DNA from: Bacteroidales bacterium
GTDB lineage: Bacteria; Bacteroidota; Bacteroidia; Bacteroidales; UBA932
Assembly (NCBI GenBank): GCA_017546585.1
Contig: JAFYWC010000114.1
Location: 1 to 64,000, forward strand
DNA length: 64,000 nucleotides
Reading direction: 5' to 3'
The position numbers and the translations under genes were made by a program. This document shows positions 1 to 9,669 of this stretch, one piece after another. The notes beneath the pieces were generated by a model. The model was not told the origin of the DNA and ran no database searches. It saw only the letters and a list, made by a program, of their open reading frames with translations. Position 1 is the first letter of the stretch; each line of letters begins with the position of its first letter.

Positions 1-9
1 AATAATTAC

Positions 10-17
10 TATATTTG
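10..17 (+). promoter_or_regulatory. -7 promoter box for malate dehydrogenase
   Basis: The sequence TATATTTG fits the Bacteroidota -7 consensus TAnnTTTG and lies 39 bp before the ATG at 57. The -33 region falls outside or at the edge of the window. A longer reading frame would use a TTG inside this box, which argues for the ATG at 57. Confidence 0.6.
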
Positions 18-56
18 CCGAGATTTGAAAAATATCTAATACAACTTTATACAATT

Positions 57-1043
57 ATGGAATTTTTGACTAACGACAAGCTCGTGATCGTAGGTGCCGG
101 TGGCGCTATCGGATCAAACATGGCACAGACAGCTCTTATGCTCGGCCTCACTCCAAACATCTGCCTTTATGACATCTATGGTCCAGGCGTAAACGGTGTT
201 GCAGAGGAACTTTACCACTGTGCATTCGAGGGTGCAAACATCACTTGGACAACTGATCCTGAGGTTGCTTTCACAGGCGCTAAGTACATTATCTCTTCAG
301 GCGGTGCACCTCGTAAGGAGGGTATGACTCGTGAGGACCTCCTCAAGGGTAACTGCCAGATCGCTGCAGAGTTCGGTGACAACATCAAGAAGTATTGCCC
401 AGATGTAAACCACGTGGTTGTGATCTTCAACCCAGCTGACGTTACAGCTCTTACAGCTCTCATCCGTTCAGGTCTTAAGCCAAGCCAGCTTACTTCACTT
501 GCTGCTCTCGACTCGACTCGTCTCCAGTCAGCAATCGCTAAGGAGCTCGGAGTTCCACAGTACAAGGTAGAGAACGCACGTACTTACGGTGGTCACGGTG
601 AGGCTATGGCAGTGTTCGCATCCAAGATCACTGTTGACGGCAAGCCGCTCGCAGAGTACAACATCGCTGAGGACAAGTGGGCTGAGATCAAGCACGCTAC
701 TATCCAGGGCGGTTCAAACATCATCAAGCTCCGTGGACGTTCTTCATTCCAGAGCCCTTCTTACCAGTCTGTTCTTATGATCCAGGCTGCTATGGGTGGC
801 GCTGAGTTCAACTGGCCAGCTGGTTGCTACGTGAACAACGAGAAGTACCAGAACGTTCTTATGGCTATGCCTACAGTTATCGACGCTACAGGTGTTCACT
901 TCGGTGAGGTAGAGGGAACAGCAGAGGAGCTCGCAGCTCTCGATGCTTCTTACGCACACCTCCAGAAGATGCGTGACGAGATCATCGAGCTCGGCATCAT
1001 CCCTGCAGTATCAGAGTGGAAGACAATCAACCCTAACCTCTAA
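57..1043 (+). CDS. mdh: malate dehydrogenase
   Basis: Cytoplasmic NAD-dependent dehydrogenase interconverting malate and oxaloacetate. In anaerobic Bacteroidota it serves the fumarate/succinate branch of fermentation. The 328-residue protein starts with a Rossmann nucleotide-binding loop (VGAGGAIGSNMA near residues 11-22). It carries the substrate and catalytic motifs expected of the LDH/MDH superfamily: ALDSTRLQS near 149-157 and the active-site histidine in TYGGHGE near 177-183. The closest form I recall is the roughly 330-residue MDH of Parabacteroides and Alistipes, which differs from the shorter classical MDH. Codon use is strongly biased, as expected for a highly expressed gene. It looks monocistronic: its own -7 box lies upstream and a 13-bp stem hairpin follows the stop. 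Lactate dehydrogenase is the main alternative. Confidence 0.88.
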   Translation: MEFLTNDKLVIVGAGGAIGSNMAQTALMLGLTPNICLYDIYGPGVNGVAEELYHCAFEGANITWTTDPEVAFTGAKYIISSGGAPRKEGMTREDLLKGNCQIAAEFGDNIKKYCPDVNHVVVIFNPADVTALTALIRSGLKPSQLTSLAALDSTRLQSAIAKELGVPQYKVENARTYGGHGEAMAVFASKITVDGKPLAEYNIAEDKWAEIKHATIQGGSNIIKLRGRSSFQSPSYQSVLMIQAAMGGAEFNWPAGCYVNNEKYQNVLMAMPTVIDATGVHFGEVEGTAEELAALDASYAHLQKMRDEIIELGIIPAVSEWKTINPNL

Positions 1044-1063
1044 TCGTTAAGGTTTCAATAAAT

Positions 1064-1095
1064 GAAAGCCCATAGCCGACAAGCTATGGGCTTTC
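1064..1095 (+). terminator. hairpin terminator after mdh
   Basis: A perfect 13-bp inverted repeat (1064-1076 with 1083-1095) and a 6-nt loop lie between mdh and the next gene. The stem ends carry an A-tract and a T-tract, so it could work in both directions. There is no extra T-run beyond the stem. Confidence 0.65.
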
Positions 1096-1112
1096 GTAAA
1101 TATAGACATAAG

Positions 1113-2477
1113 ATGAAGAAAATCGCAACTATCCTTCTCGCTGCTGCAGCCATCGTATTTGCGGCAGCGTGCCAGAAGACTCCAGAGGCTGTAAAGCTTG
1201 AGATTTCAAACTACACTCTTGCGGAGTCTGCTTCTTTCGGTGAGTCAGTGGGTTTCACAGTGACAGTTCCGTCTGCGTCGAACGTTACAGCAGCCCTCAT
1301 CAAGGACGGCAAGCAGCTCTCAAGCGTGACAGTACGTGAGGCTGTGGCTGATGTATATTCGGGAACACTTTCTATACCATATACAAAGAACATTGCTGAC
1401 GGTGACTACGATGTGATGTTTATGGCTATGGGCAACGGCTCTGACCGTGCGGAGAAGACCGTAAAGATCGCTCTTGCACATCCGGAGTTCGCTTCAGTGG
1501 CTTTCGTCAGCGGATCAGAGAAGATCGAGCTTACTGCTTCTGAGACAGTGTGGTCATACACGGGTGCTCTTCCTGCAGAACTTTCAGGCGTGTTCGAGGC
1601 TAAGACAGCTTCAGGCAAGGTCTGCACATTCGGCGGAAGCAATGTGGACAACATCGAGTTCGGAAACGCTTCGTCAGTAGCGCTTTACAGTTACGCTGAG
1701 GCTATTCCGGAGGGAACACTTTCATTCGACGTGGTATCTTTCAACGTGAAGTATCCTCTCGAGGCTCTTTATGTGATCGTTCCTGAGACTGCTGATCCTG
1801 CATTCCCTGGAATTATCGATGTAGAGTTCAAGAAGGGTCAGATTGTGGCGTTCGCAGGTCTCGGCGACCTTTGGGTCGACATCGACTTCTTCGAAAACAA
1901 CGGTGACGGCACATATACATTCCGTGCTGAAGGTGGTAAGTACAGACTTACAAACCAGGCAGACTGGGGCTCGCTCCGCACAGAGAGGCTCTCTGACAAC
2001 GGAGATCTCGGCCAGTTCAGATGGGATGAGATGGGCAACATCACTGTAAACGAGGCGATCTGGGTTCTCGGTAACTACAATTTCGGAAAGCCTGATATGC
2101 GCGCAACACGTGACGGCCGCAATTTCTCTGATTGGGAGACTTACGACGGATACTGTATGGCGAAGATCGACGACTACAAGTATCAGGTCACACTCCGCGT
2201 ATACAACTATGCTTCGTGGAAGTTCTTCCAGACAAAGCTTGACTGGGGTGACATCTACAGTTCAAACTACGACGTGGTGAACAGCTCTATCGACAAGTGC
2301 TTCCTCATCAGCGTTGCAGGCTCTGACGGAAACTTCCAGCAGGGTCAGAGCATCCTCGATCCTAACAAGTTTGAATATCCTGAGACAGGTGTCGTTCTCC
2401 GCTTCACATTCGACGTGTCGAATCCTCTCGGAATCAAGGCTGTGGTGGAAGACGTTACCGATCAGAACATTATGTAG
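1113..2477 (+). CDS. PUL surface lipoprotein, SusE/F-like position (DUF5125/DUF5016-like)
   Basis: Predicted outer-membrane lipoprotein of 454 residues with a lipobox ending FAAAC, lipidated cysteine 20. The rest reads as consecutive beta-sandwich modules with no catalytic motif: an N-terminal Ig-like region to about residue 110, then aromatic-rich modules (many W, Y and F after residue 250). This suits a surface glycan-binding protein. It lies 6 bp before a GH65 gene and shares its transcript with SusC and SusD, so a role in binding the same substrate is inferred. The ATG at 1113 was chosen because an upstream in-frame ATG at 1062 lies inside the preceding terminator. DUF5125/DUF5016/DUF5121-type lipoproteins are the families I am reminded of, but I cannot confirm which applies. 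Confidence 0.65.
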   Translation: MKKIATILLAAAAIVFAAACQKTPEAVKLEISNYTLAESASFGESVGFTVTVPSASNVTAALIKDGKQLSSVTVREAVADVYSGTLSIPYTKNIADGDYDVMFMAMGNGSDRAEKTVKIALAHPEFASVAFVSGSEKIELTASETVWSYTGALPAELSGVFEAKTASGKVCTFGGSNVDNIEFGNASSVALYSYAEAIPEGTLSFDVVSFNVKYPLEALYVIVPETADPAFPGIIDVEFKKGQIVAFAGLGDLWVDIDFFENNGDGTYTFRAEGGKYRLTNQADWGSLRTERLSDNGDLGQFRWDEMGNITVNEAIWVLGNYNFGKPDMRATRDGRNFSDWETYDGYCMAKIDDYKYQVTLRVYNYASWKFFQTKLDWGDIYSSNYDVVNSSIDKCFLISVAGSDGNFQQGQSILDPNKFEYPETGVVLRFTFDVSNPLGIKAVVEDVTDQNIM

Positions 2478-2483
2478 TTTCCT

Positions 2484-4499
2484 ATGAGGAAAATCATATC
2501 AATGTTGGCTTTCCTGAGTCTCGCCGTATCGGCGGTGGCTCAGGAAGGTTGGGTTATAGAGACATCTTCGCGCAAGGATTACAATGGCGCGACGATGGCT
2601 AACGGACGTCTGGGAGTCGTGACTGACGACCGTCCTTTCACTGCCCGTGAGATCGTTCTGGCGGGAGTGTTCGACAAGGAGCACGAGAACGGCGTCAGCA
2701 GAGTGGCGCGCGGTCCGGTGTTTCTGAATATGGAACTTACTGTCGACGGCAGGAAGATCCAGGACAAGGACTTTTCGGACTGGAGCCAGACCTTCGATAT
2801 GAAGAAGGCTCAACTGAGTACCGGTGTGGAACTCAAGGGCTATGCATCTTTCAAGTACACTGTCCTGGCGGTCAGACATCTTCCTTACAACGCAATGTCT
2901 GTCGTTGAGGTCGTGCCTCACAAGGACTTCACCCTCAAGGTGGAAAATGTGTACGGCATTCCTGAGGAGATGAGCGACATCCAGGCGAGTTTCGGTGAGG
3001 GCGCGCAGCTGGTGTACCAGCTCAATGCGGCGACCCGCACGAAGATGCATCGAGTGAGTTCGTCATCGATGTTTATGTTCGACGGTGAAGAGCCGACAGT
3101 AAGGAGGATCAAGGACGCGGACCGCGACGGAATGTGGTTCTCGGTGAAGCTGAAGAAGGGTCAGACCTACAGATTCGCCCTTGTGGGTGCGGTCTGCTCG
3201 ACCCAGGACTTCAAGGATCCGGTCAACGAATCGAAGCGCTTCGCCACTTTCGCATACAAGTCCAGCATAGACTATATCCTTGAGAAGCATCGTGCTGCCT
3301 GGGATGAACTCTGGCAGGGTGACGTCATCATCGAAGGCGATCCCGAGTCGCAGCTTGACATCCGCCACGCCCTCTATCAGCTGTACTCTATAACTCGCGA
3401 CAACTGTCCTGTAGGTATCGCTCCTATGGGCCTTTCGTCAAGCGACGGATATAACGGACACTATTTCTGGGATACTGAACTCTGGATGTATCCGCCTGTC
3501 CTTGTGATGAATCCGGAAGCGGGACGTTCGCTTATGGACTATCGCGCGAACTGCCTGCCGCAGGCCGTGCAGAATGCGCTGAACCACGGCTACAAGGGTG
3601 CACAGTATCCTTGGGAAGCGGACACTTCGGGAGAGGAATGCACTCCTGTGTGGGCCTTGACAGGTACATATGAACACCATATCACAGCAGATGTGGGTAT
3701 CGCTATGTGGCAGTACTACTGTGTCACCCAGGACAAGGACTGGCTTGAAGAGACAGCTTGGCCTGTGCTCAAGGCCGTGGCCGACTTCTGGCTCAGCCGC
3801 GTGCAGAAGAATGCGGACGGAAGCTACTCCATCATCAATGTGGTGGGCGCTGACGAGTATGCTGAGAATGTGGATGACAACGCATTCACCAACGGTGCTG
3901 CAAAGCGTGTGCTCCGCGACGTGACGGCTGCTGCAAAGACCCTCGGAAAGAAGGTGGATCCACGTTGGATGGAAGTGTCTGACAATCTTGTGTTCACATA
4001 CAACGCCGAAGGCGTGACTATGGAATATACCGGCTACGACGGACAGCTCATCAAGCAGACCGACGTGAATATGCTTGCGTATCCGCTCGGCGTCATCACC
4101 GACAAGGATCAGATCGTCCGCGACATCGAATACTATTTCGACAGGATCGATCCTAACGGCCCGGCTATGAGCAACGCCATCATCGCAGTGCTTCACGCCC
4201 GTCTCGGCGATCCGGAAACCGCTTTCAAGGTGTTCAAGAAGAGTTATACCGACAAGCTCAGGCCGCCGTTCGGCGTCCTCTCGGAAAATGCCGACAATTC
4301 CCGAGTGTCCTTCGCGACAGGTCTGGGCGGCATTCTCCAGAGTGTGATCTTCGGCTTTGCCGGAGTGGAGATCACTGAGGAGGGTATCCAGCAGCTTCCT
4401 GCAAAGATCCCTTCACACTGGAAGTCTTTGACGGTGACCGGTGTAGGTCCTGAAAGACAGACATTCAGAGTGGATAATCCAGAATATAAAACCAAATAA
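2484..4499 (+). CDS. glycoside hydrolase family 65 enzyme, secreted
   Basis: A 671-residue enzyme with a signal peptide (cleavage after about residue 19, SAVAQ). The core is an (alpha/alpha)6-barrel of the GH65 type. The substrate-site motif GHYFWDTELWMYP lies near residue 324. The acidic catalytic motif is GADEYAENVDDNAF, with glutamate 458 at the position of the family's general acid. GH65 includes phosphorylases and hydrolases acting on alpha-glucobioses such as trehalose, maltose and kojibiose. A secreted PUL member is more likely a hydrolase, because phosphorolysis needs cytoplasmic phosphate. It sits between the surface lipoprotein and SusC, with 6- and 8-bp gaps. The exact linkage specificity cannot be read from sequence alone. 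Confidence 0.82.
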   Translation: MRKIISMLAFLSLAVSAVAQEGWVIETSSRKDYNGATMANGRLGVVTDDRPFTAREIVLAGVFDKEHENGVSRVARGPVFLNMELTVDGRKIQDKDFSDWSQTFDMKKAQLSTGVELKGYASFKYTVLAVRHLPYNAMSVVEVVPHKDFTLKVENVYGIPEEMSDIQASFGEGAQLVYQLNAATRTKMHRVSSSSMFMFDGEEPTVRRIKDADRDGMWFSVKLKKGQTYRFALVGAVCSTQDFKDPVNESKRFATFAYKSSIDYILEKHRAAWDELWQGDVIIEGDPESQLDIRHALYQLYSITRDNCPVGIAPMGLSSSDGYNGHYFWDTELWMYPPVLVMNPEAGRSLMDYRANCLPQAVQNALNHGYKGAQYPWEADTSGEECTPVWALTGTYEHHITADVGIAMWQYYCVTQDKDWLEETAWPVLKAVADFWLSRVQKNADGSYSIINVVGADEYAENVDDNAFTNGAAKRVLRDVTAAAKTLGKKVDPRWMEVSDNLVFTYNAEGVTMEYTGYDGQLIKQTDVNMLAYPLGVITDKDQIVRDIEYYFDRIDPNGPAMSNAIIAVLHARLGDPETAFKVFKKSYTDKLRPPFGVLSENADNSRVSFATGLGGILQSVIFGFAGVEITEEGIQQLPAKIPSHWKSLTVTGVGPERQTFRVDNPEYKTK

Positions 4500-4507
4500 C
4501 TGACCTT

Positions 4508-7500
4508 ATGAATATCAGACATTATCTCACTGCGCTGGCAGTTGTGATACTCACTTTCGCCGGTGGCCTTGACGCTCACGCGTCTGACGGGCCCGGTGAT
4601 GTGAAGGTGTCAGGAAAAGTCGTCGACGAGGCCGGCATACCGATTATCGGTATTGCCGTCATCTCATCCGACGGCTCAAGCGGAACGATCACGAATGATG
4701 CGGGATTGTTCTACATCACTGTACCGGAAGGAGATGTCCTTACCGTGACAGGTATAGGTTACCAGGATGAGAAGGTCGCCCTTGACGGCAGAACCGAACT
4801 GCTTATCAGGATGAAGACCGATACAGTCCTTGAGGAAGCTGTCCTGGTCGGATTCGGTACCCAGAAGAAGGAGAGCGTCATCGGTGCGATCGCATCCATC
4901 GCTCCCGAGACTCTGGCTACCAACCAGACTGCAAACCTCTCCAATGCCCTGGCCGGCCAAATCGCCGGCGTCATCGGCGTCCAGCGCTCCGGAGAGCCTG
5001 GATACGATGCCTCTGACTTCTGGATCCGTGGTATAAACACTTTCGGAGCAAGTTCGAATCCTCTTGTCATCGTGGACGGTGTCGAGCGCTCTCTCGACCA
5101 GCTTTCGCCGGAGGAAATCGAGTCGTTCTCGGTGTTGAAGGATGCTTCCGCAACTGCCATCTACGGCGTGCGCGGAGCGAACGGTGCGATTGTCGTGAAG
5201 ACAAAGCGTGGTTCCGTAGGTAAAGCCAAGGTGAACATCAAGGCCGACTACGGTGTCACAACTCCGCTCAAGATCGCGGAGTTCGTGGACGGTGCCAAGC
5301 ATATGGAAGTGGTGAATGCGGCGGCTGCATTGTCGGGAATGTCTGCGCCTTTCTCGCAGCTTCAGATCGACAACACCCGCAACGGAGTGGATCCTGACCT
5401 CTATCCTTCGACTGACTGGCTTGATCTCGTGACAAACGACTTCGCTACAAACTCGCATATAAGCGCCGACGTGAGCGGAGGTACGGAACTTCTCCGCTAC
5501 CGCTTCATCCTCGGAGTGTACAACGAGTCTGGCATCATCGCTACAGACCCAAATGCAGCCTTTGATTCGGAACTCAAGCTCACAAAGTACAATGTGCGAA
5601 GCAACATTGACTTGAACTTGACGAAATCCACACTGTTCACATTCAGTATCGGAGGCTATATGCAGGACAGACACGCTCCGGGCTCCAACGTCAGCAGTAT
5701 CCTCCAGTATGCACTGGAGATCCCGCCTATCGTCCACCCTGCGGTGTACTCGAACGGCAAGTTCCCGATCCAGTCCAACCGTGCCAATCCATACGTAATG
5801 GCGACACAGACCGGATACAAGGACAACTATAAGTCACAGCTTCAGAGTGTCGCGACTCTTGACCAGGATTTCGGAATGCTCTGGGATCCTCTCGAGGGCC
5901 TCCACGCAAAGGTGACTTTCTCTTTTGACGTATATCAGGACTACTGGTCTGAGCGTACGAGAAAGCCTACCTATTATTATGCTACAGGACGAGACGACAA
6001 TAATGATCTCATTATGGAGATCGTCTCTACAGGTGACGAATTCCTCGGCTTCTCGAAGTCTTTCGGCGGCAGCAGGAGCACATATTTCGAGTTGCCTGTC
6101 TCGTACAGCAGAAGCTTCGATAAGCATTCGGTGGATGCGCTCCTCCTGTGGAATATGCGCAGCTATGTGGACCAGAACGCTTCGTCGGCTATCTATTCGT
6201 TCCCATATCGCCACGCCGGCCTTGCCGGACGTATGGCCTATGACTACGACAACCGCTATTTTGCGGAGTTCAACTTCGGATACAACGGCTCCGAGAACTT
6301 CGCCAAGAAGTACCGCTACGGTTTCTTCCCTTCGGGTGCTGTCGGATGGATGGTGTCCAACGAGCCTTGGATGGAGGATGCAAAGCACATCGTGAACCAG
6401 CTCCGTATCCGCGGCTCTATGGGTATCGCCGGTAATGACCAGATCTCCGGAGGCCGTCGTTTCGGCTATCTTACCACAATCAATGGCAATGCGGGCGGAC
6501 ACAGTTTCGGCGACAACAACAGCGTGTCGTATCCTGGTGTAGCGGAGGATCAGTTCGGAGTGGCTGACCTCACTTGGGAGACCGCAACAAAGACCAACAT
6601 CGGTTTCGACCTCGGTCTCTTCGATGCCCTCAGCCTGACTGTGGACTACTTTACCGAACTCCGAAAGGACATCTTTATGCAGAGGAAGATCTTCCCTGAG
6701 ACATCAGGATTCCAGAATGCTCCTTATGCAAACTACGGAAAGGTGTTCAACAGGGGAGTGGATGCGTCCCTGACCTACAACAAAGCCTTCTCGCGCGACA
6801 CGTATCTTTCTGTGATGGCCAACTTCACCTATGCCCACAATACCATCCTTGAATATGACGAGGCGGCAGGTATTGTAGGTACGACACGTGCACGTACGGG
6901 CCACAGCATCAACCAGAACTATGGTCTGGAGTCTCTCGGCCTTTACACAGACGAAGACTTCCTCGATCCTCAGGCCGGCACATTGAAGCCGGGCCTTCCT
7001 GTTCCGTCTTGGGGCAAGGTAAGGCCGGGAGACATCAAGTATGCCGACCTCACGAACGACGGAAAGATCAATGATGAGGACGTGACTGCCATCGGCGGCT
7101 CGTCTGTTCCTGAGATCGTGTACGGATTCGGATTCTCGTTCCGTCACAAGGGCTTCGATATCAGCGCCCTCTTCCAGGGAGTCGCATTGACCGACTTCGT
7201 GGTGGGAGGAGACTATGATGACGCAAGAAACCAGTATTATATCCCTGGTGCCGGTTCTGGTGCCGTGGCGAACATCCTCGCCAATGTGGATGACCGCTGG
7301 ACTCCTGAGAATCCTTCACAGGACGTGTTCTGGCCAAGACTTTCTCTCGGTGTGAACGAGAACAACAGCCAGTCTTCCAGCTGGTGGCTCAAGGACGGCT
7401 CGTTTATGCGTCTGAAGAATTTCGAGATGGGATACACCTTCCTCAGAAAGGGAACCGGCAAGACAAGGGTAGTGAACAACTGCCGCGTGTTTGTCAGGGG

Positions 7501-7621
7501 AACCAACCTCTTCACCCTTTCAAACTTCAAGCTTTGGGATCCCGAACTTTCAGGATACGGCTTCGCGGCATATCCTATTTCACGTGTGGTATCGCTCGGT
7601 CTTGACATTTCATTCAACTAA
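4508..7621 (+). CDS. susC: SusC/RagA-family TonB-dependent outer-membrane transporter
   Basis: A 1037-residue outer-membrane receptor that imports oligosaccharides with TonB energy. It has a signal peptide, then a carboxypeptidase-regulatory-like beta-sandwich (about residues 33-110). The TonB-box region follows (EEAVLVGFGTQKKESVIGA near 116-134), then the plug domain with the SusC signature RGINTFGASSNPLVIVDG near 173-190. The remainder is a 22-stranded barrel. The last residue is phenylalanine-asparagine (DISFN), usual for barrel assembly. It is directly upstream of its SusD partner (14-bp gap) and downstream of the GH65 gene. Length and motif order are normal for the family. Confidence 0.93.
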   Translation: MNIRHYLTALAVVILTFAGGLDAHASDGPGDVKVSGKVVDEAGIPIIGIAVISSDGSSGTITNDAGLFYITVPEGDVLTVTGIGYQDEKVALDGRTELLIRMKTDTVLEEAVLVGFGTQKKESVIGAIASIAPETLATNQTANLSNALAGQIAGVIGVQRSGEPGYDASDFWIRGINTFGASSNPLVIVDGVERSLDQLSPEEIESFSVLKDASATAIYGVRGANGAIVVKTKRGSVGKAKVNIKADYGVTTPLKIAEFVDGAKHMEVVNAAAALSGMSAPFSQLQIDNTRNGVDPDLYPSTDWLDLVTNDFATNSHISADVSGGTELLRYRFILGVYNESGIIATDPNAAFDSELKLTKYNVRSNIDLNLTKSTLFTFSIGGYMQDRHAPGSNVSSILQYALEIPPIVHPAVYSNGKFPIQSNRANPYVMATQTGYKDNYKSQLQSVATLDQDFGMLWDPLEGLHAKVTFSFDVYQDYWSERTRKPTYYYATGRDDNNDLIMEIVSTGDEFLGFSKSFGGSRSTYFELPVSYSRSFDKHSVDALLLWNMRSYVDQNASSAIYSFPYRHAGLAGRMAYDYDNRYFAEFNFGYNGSENFAKKYRYGFFPSGAVGWMVSNEPWMEDAKHIVNQLRIRGSMGIAGNDQISGGRRFGYLTTINGNAGGHSFGDNNSVSYPGVAEDQFGVADLTWETATKTNIGFDLGLFDALSLTVDYFTELRKDIFMQRKIFPETSGFQNAPYANYGKVFNRGVDASLTYNKAFSRDTYLSVMANFTYAHNTILEYDEAAGIVGTTRARTGHSINQNYGLESLGLYTDEDFLDPQAGTLKPGLPVPSWGKVRPGDIKYADLTNDGKINDEDVTAIGGSSVPEIVYGFGFSFRHKGFDISALFQGVALTDFVVGGDYDDARNQYYIPGAGSGAVANILANVDDRWTPENPSQDVFWPRLSLGVNENNSQSSSWWLKDGSFMRLKNFEMGYTFLRKGTGKTRVVNNCRVFVRGTNLFTLSNFKLWDPELSGYGFAAYPISRVVSLGLDISFN

Positions 7622-7635
7622 AACACAGGCTTATT

Positions 7636-9462
7636 ATGAAGAATACATTATATATGATATTGATGGCATTCGCCCTCGTTTCGGCGGCAGGATGCAATTA
7701 TCTTGACCAGGAGCCTGATGACCTCATCACAGAGGAGATGGTGTTCAATGATGTAGTCAAGACTAACGGATGGCTCGCTAACATCTACAGTTACCTTCCC
7801 GATCCTTATATGGACTGGAATATGAAGTACGGCCTCAACACTTTGGCGGATGACGTGCAGATTCCGCTTGAGTGGTCCGGTTTCGGCTGGTGGTCGGCAT
7901 CGGCTATGAAAGGTAACTGGAGTGCTACTTCCGAGTATTTCAACCTCTGGGGAGATGTTTACAAGGCTGTGCGTGCCGCATATATCTTCCTTGACAAGGT
8001 GAAGCCGCTCGGCTCGGAGCAGACTGCTGAAGATGTGGCCTATATGAAGCTTCAGGCCCGTTTCCTGATCGCATACTACTATGCGCAGATGCTGGAGTTC
8101 TACGGCTCTTTCCCTCTGGTTCACCAATACTATGGAATGGACTCGACATATGAGGAACTTATGCTTGAGCGTACTCCTTTCGAGGAGATCGTGGAGTGGT
8201 TGGACGCTGAGCTTGTGGATCTCGCTGCGCAGCTTCCGCTTCAAGTCAAGAGTATGAGCGAGGACTATGGAAGAGCGACAAGGGGTATGGCTCTCGCTGT
8301 GCGTGCGCATATCCATATGCTTGCAGCCAGCCCGCTTTTCAACGGCAACAGGATGTATGCCGACATCAGAAATGCTGATGGCACTCCTCTTTTCCCTCAG
8401 AGTTATGATAAGGAGAAGTGGAAGAGGGCGGCGGATGCCATAAAGGACATTTTCGACCTGGGTGTATATTCATTGTATAAGCAGTACAATGAGGACGGCT
8501 CCATCGATCCGTTCCTTTCATATATGAACATCCATTTCGCTACAGGTACGGCAAATCCTGAGCTCATCTTCATCAACAACAACTGCAACTACGCTGAAGC
8601 GGATCAGAATATGGCTCCGCACGGCTATGGAGACGGCAACGGAGCCTATGGACCTACTCAGAACCTCGTGGATGCGTTCTTCACACGCAACGGTCTTCCT
8701 ATAGACAAGGATCCTTCGTATGTGGCAGACGGTTACAGCACTGAAGATGTCCACTATCCTGGAACGGCTTGGGTGCGTTCGAATTCAAAGGATGTGAAGG
8801 GCCTGATCACAGAGGCTGGCACACCTAATATGTACTGCAACAGAGAACCGCGTTTCTATGTGTCCGTAATGTGGCACGGAGAGTGGTCCTCACAGCTGAA
8901 CAACTATGTGGACTTCCTCTACGGAGGTGCAAACGGCGGCCCTACATACGACTCGCCTCAGTGCGGCTACCTGCTTCGCAAGCGCCAGCATCCGCAGGCT
9001 ACGGAGATCGGAAAACAGAACCATCCTTACCGTCACGGCATCATCTTCCGTCTCGGTGAGTTCTATCTGAGTTATGCGGAGGCTATGAACGAGTATTACG
9101 GCACTGCAGGTCACGCAGAGGCACTCCAGTATGTGAATGCCATCCGTGAAAGAGCAGGAATCCCTGCCTACGATGGAGTGTATACAGTAGAGCAGATGCG
9201 AGAGATGATCAGAAGGGAGCGTCGTATCGAACTTCTTGACGAGGGAAAGAGATACACTGACCTTCGCCGCTGGCTGATTGCAAAGGATGTGTTCAGGGAG
9301 CCGATCAGGGGATTGAACGTGAAGGCTACAACAAATGACGCCTTCTTCTTTACCCAGAGAAACTTTATGACACGTTCTTTCGAGGACAGAAATTATCTCT
9401 GGCCGGTGCGTCAGACCTACATTGACAACAACCCGAAACTCGTTCAGAATCTTGGATATTAG
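7636..9462 (+). CDS. susD: SusD/RagB-family nutrient-binding lipoprotein
   Basis: A 608-residue surface lipoprotein with lipobox VSAAGC, cysteine 20, followed by the typical SusD start NYLDQEPDD. It is largely alpha-helical with TPR-like helices in the first half. The conserved C-terminal SusD region includes YAEAMNEYYG near residue 480 and the block RRERRIELLDEGKRYTDLRRW near 523-543. SusD caps the SusC barrel and captures glycan. Here it is the last gene of the locus, followed by a strong terminator, so the PUL ends with the SusC/SusD pair instead of beginning with it. Confidence 0.93.
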   Translation: MKNTLYMILMAFALVSAAGCNYLDQEPDDLITEEMVFNDVVKTNGWLANIYSYLPDPYMDWNMKYGLNTLADDVQIPLEWSGFGWWSASAMKGNWSATSEYFNLWGDVYKAVRAAYIFLDKVKPLGSEQTAEDVAYMKLQARFLIAYYYAQMLEFYGSFPLVHQYYGMDSTYEELMLERTPFEEIVEWLDAELVDLAAQLPLQVKSMSEDYGRATRGMALAVRAHIHMLAASPLFNGNRMYADIRNADGTPLFPQSYDKEKWKRAADAIKDIFDLGVYSLYKQYNEDGSIDPFLSYMNIHFATGTANPELIFINNNCNYAEADQNMAPHGYGDGNGAYGPTQNLVDAFFTRNGLPIDKDPSYVADGYSTEDVHYPGTAWVRSNSKDVKGLITEAGTPNMYCNREPRFYVSVMWHGEWSSQLNNYVDFLYGGANGGPTYDSPQCGYLLRKRQHPQATEIGKQNHPYRHGIIFRLGEFYLSYAEAMNEYYGTAGHAEALQYVNAIRERAGIPAYDGVYTVEQMREMIRRERRIELLDEGKRYTDLRRWLIAKDVFREPIRGLNVKATTNDAFFFTQRNFMTRSFEDRNYLWPVRQTYIDNNPKLVQNLGY

Positions 9463-9507
9463 TGCTTTCAAGCCTAAAAAGGCGTAAAAAAGCATCAATT
9501 TTGATAA

Positions 9508-9550
9508 AAAGTGCAAAATTTTCTCAAAAAAGTTTTGCACTTTAATTTTT
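9508..9550 (+). terminator. intrinsic terminator of the GH65 PUL
   Basis: An 11-bp perfect stem (9508-9518 with 9533-9543) is followed by a T-rich tail to 9550. It closes the lipoprotein-GH65-SusC-SusD transcript and insulates the tRNA promoter just downstream. Confidence 0.8.
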
Positions 9551-9556
9551 TCACCC

Positions 9557-9564
9557 TATATTTG
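9557..9564 (+). promoter_or_regulatory. -7 promoter box for tRNA-Pro
   Basis: TATATTTG matches the -7 consensus and lies 27 bp before the first base of tRNA-Pro. Confidence 0.65.
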
Positions 9565-9591
9565 CAGTCCCAAATGAGGGAAACCAATAAT

Positions 9592-9665
9592 CGGGGTGTG
9601 GCGCAGTTGGCTAGCGCATCTGGTTTGGGACCAGAGGGTCCTGTGTTCGAGTCACAGTACCCCGA
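9592..9665 (+). tRNA. tRNA-Pro (anticodon TGG)
   Basis: A 74-nt cloverleaf. The acceptor stem CGGGGTG pairs with TACCCCG (one G-T pair). The D arm contains GCGCAGTTGGCTAGCGC. The anticodon stem TCTGG/CCAGA holds loop TTTGGGA, with TGG at 9626-9628 reading CCA and, by wobble, other proline codons. The T arm includes GTTCGAGTC. The discriminator base is A9665 and the 3' CCA is not encoded, so tRNA nucleotidyltransferase must add it. It is a single-gene transcript flanked by its own promoter and terminator. Confidence 0.95.
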
Positions 9666-9669
9666 CAGC

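Noticed and set aside
15..56. TTG start giving 14 extra residues on malate dehydrogenase; likewise TTG at 28964 for the AraC regulator.
   Set aside because: In both cases the codon lies inside a canonical -7 box, so it cannot be in the transcript.
4676..5737. A 353-codon minus-strand frame over the SusC gene, and similar long frames at 3438-4196, 5834-6502 and 40311-41303.
   Set aside because: All are shadows of real genes; their translations are rich in H, R, C and S with no family signature.
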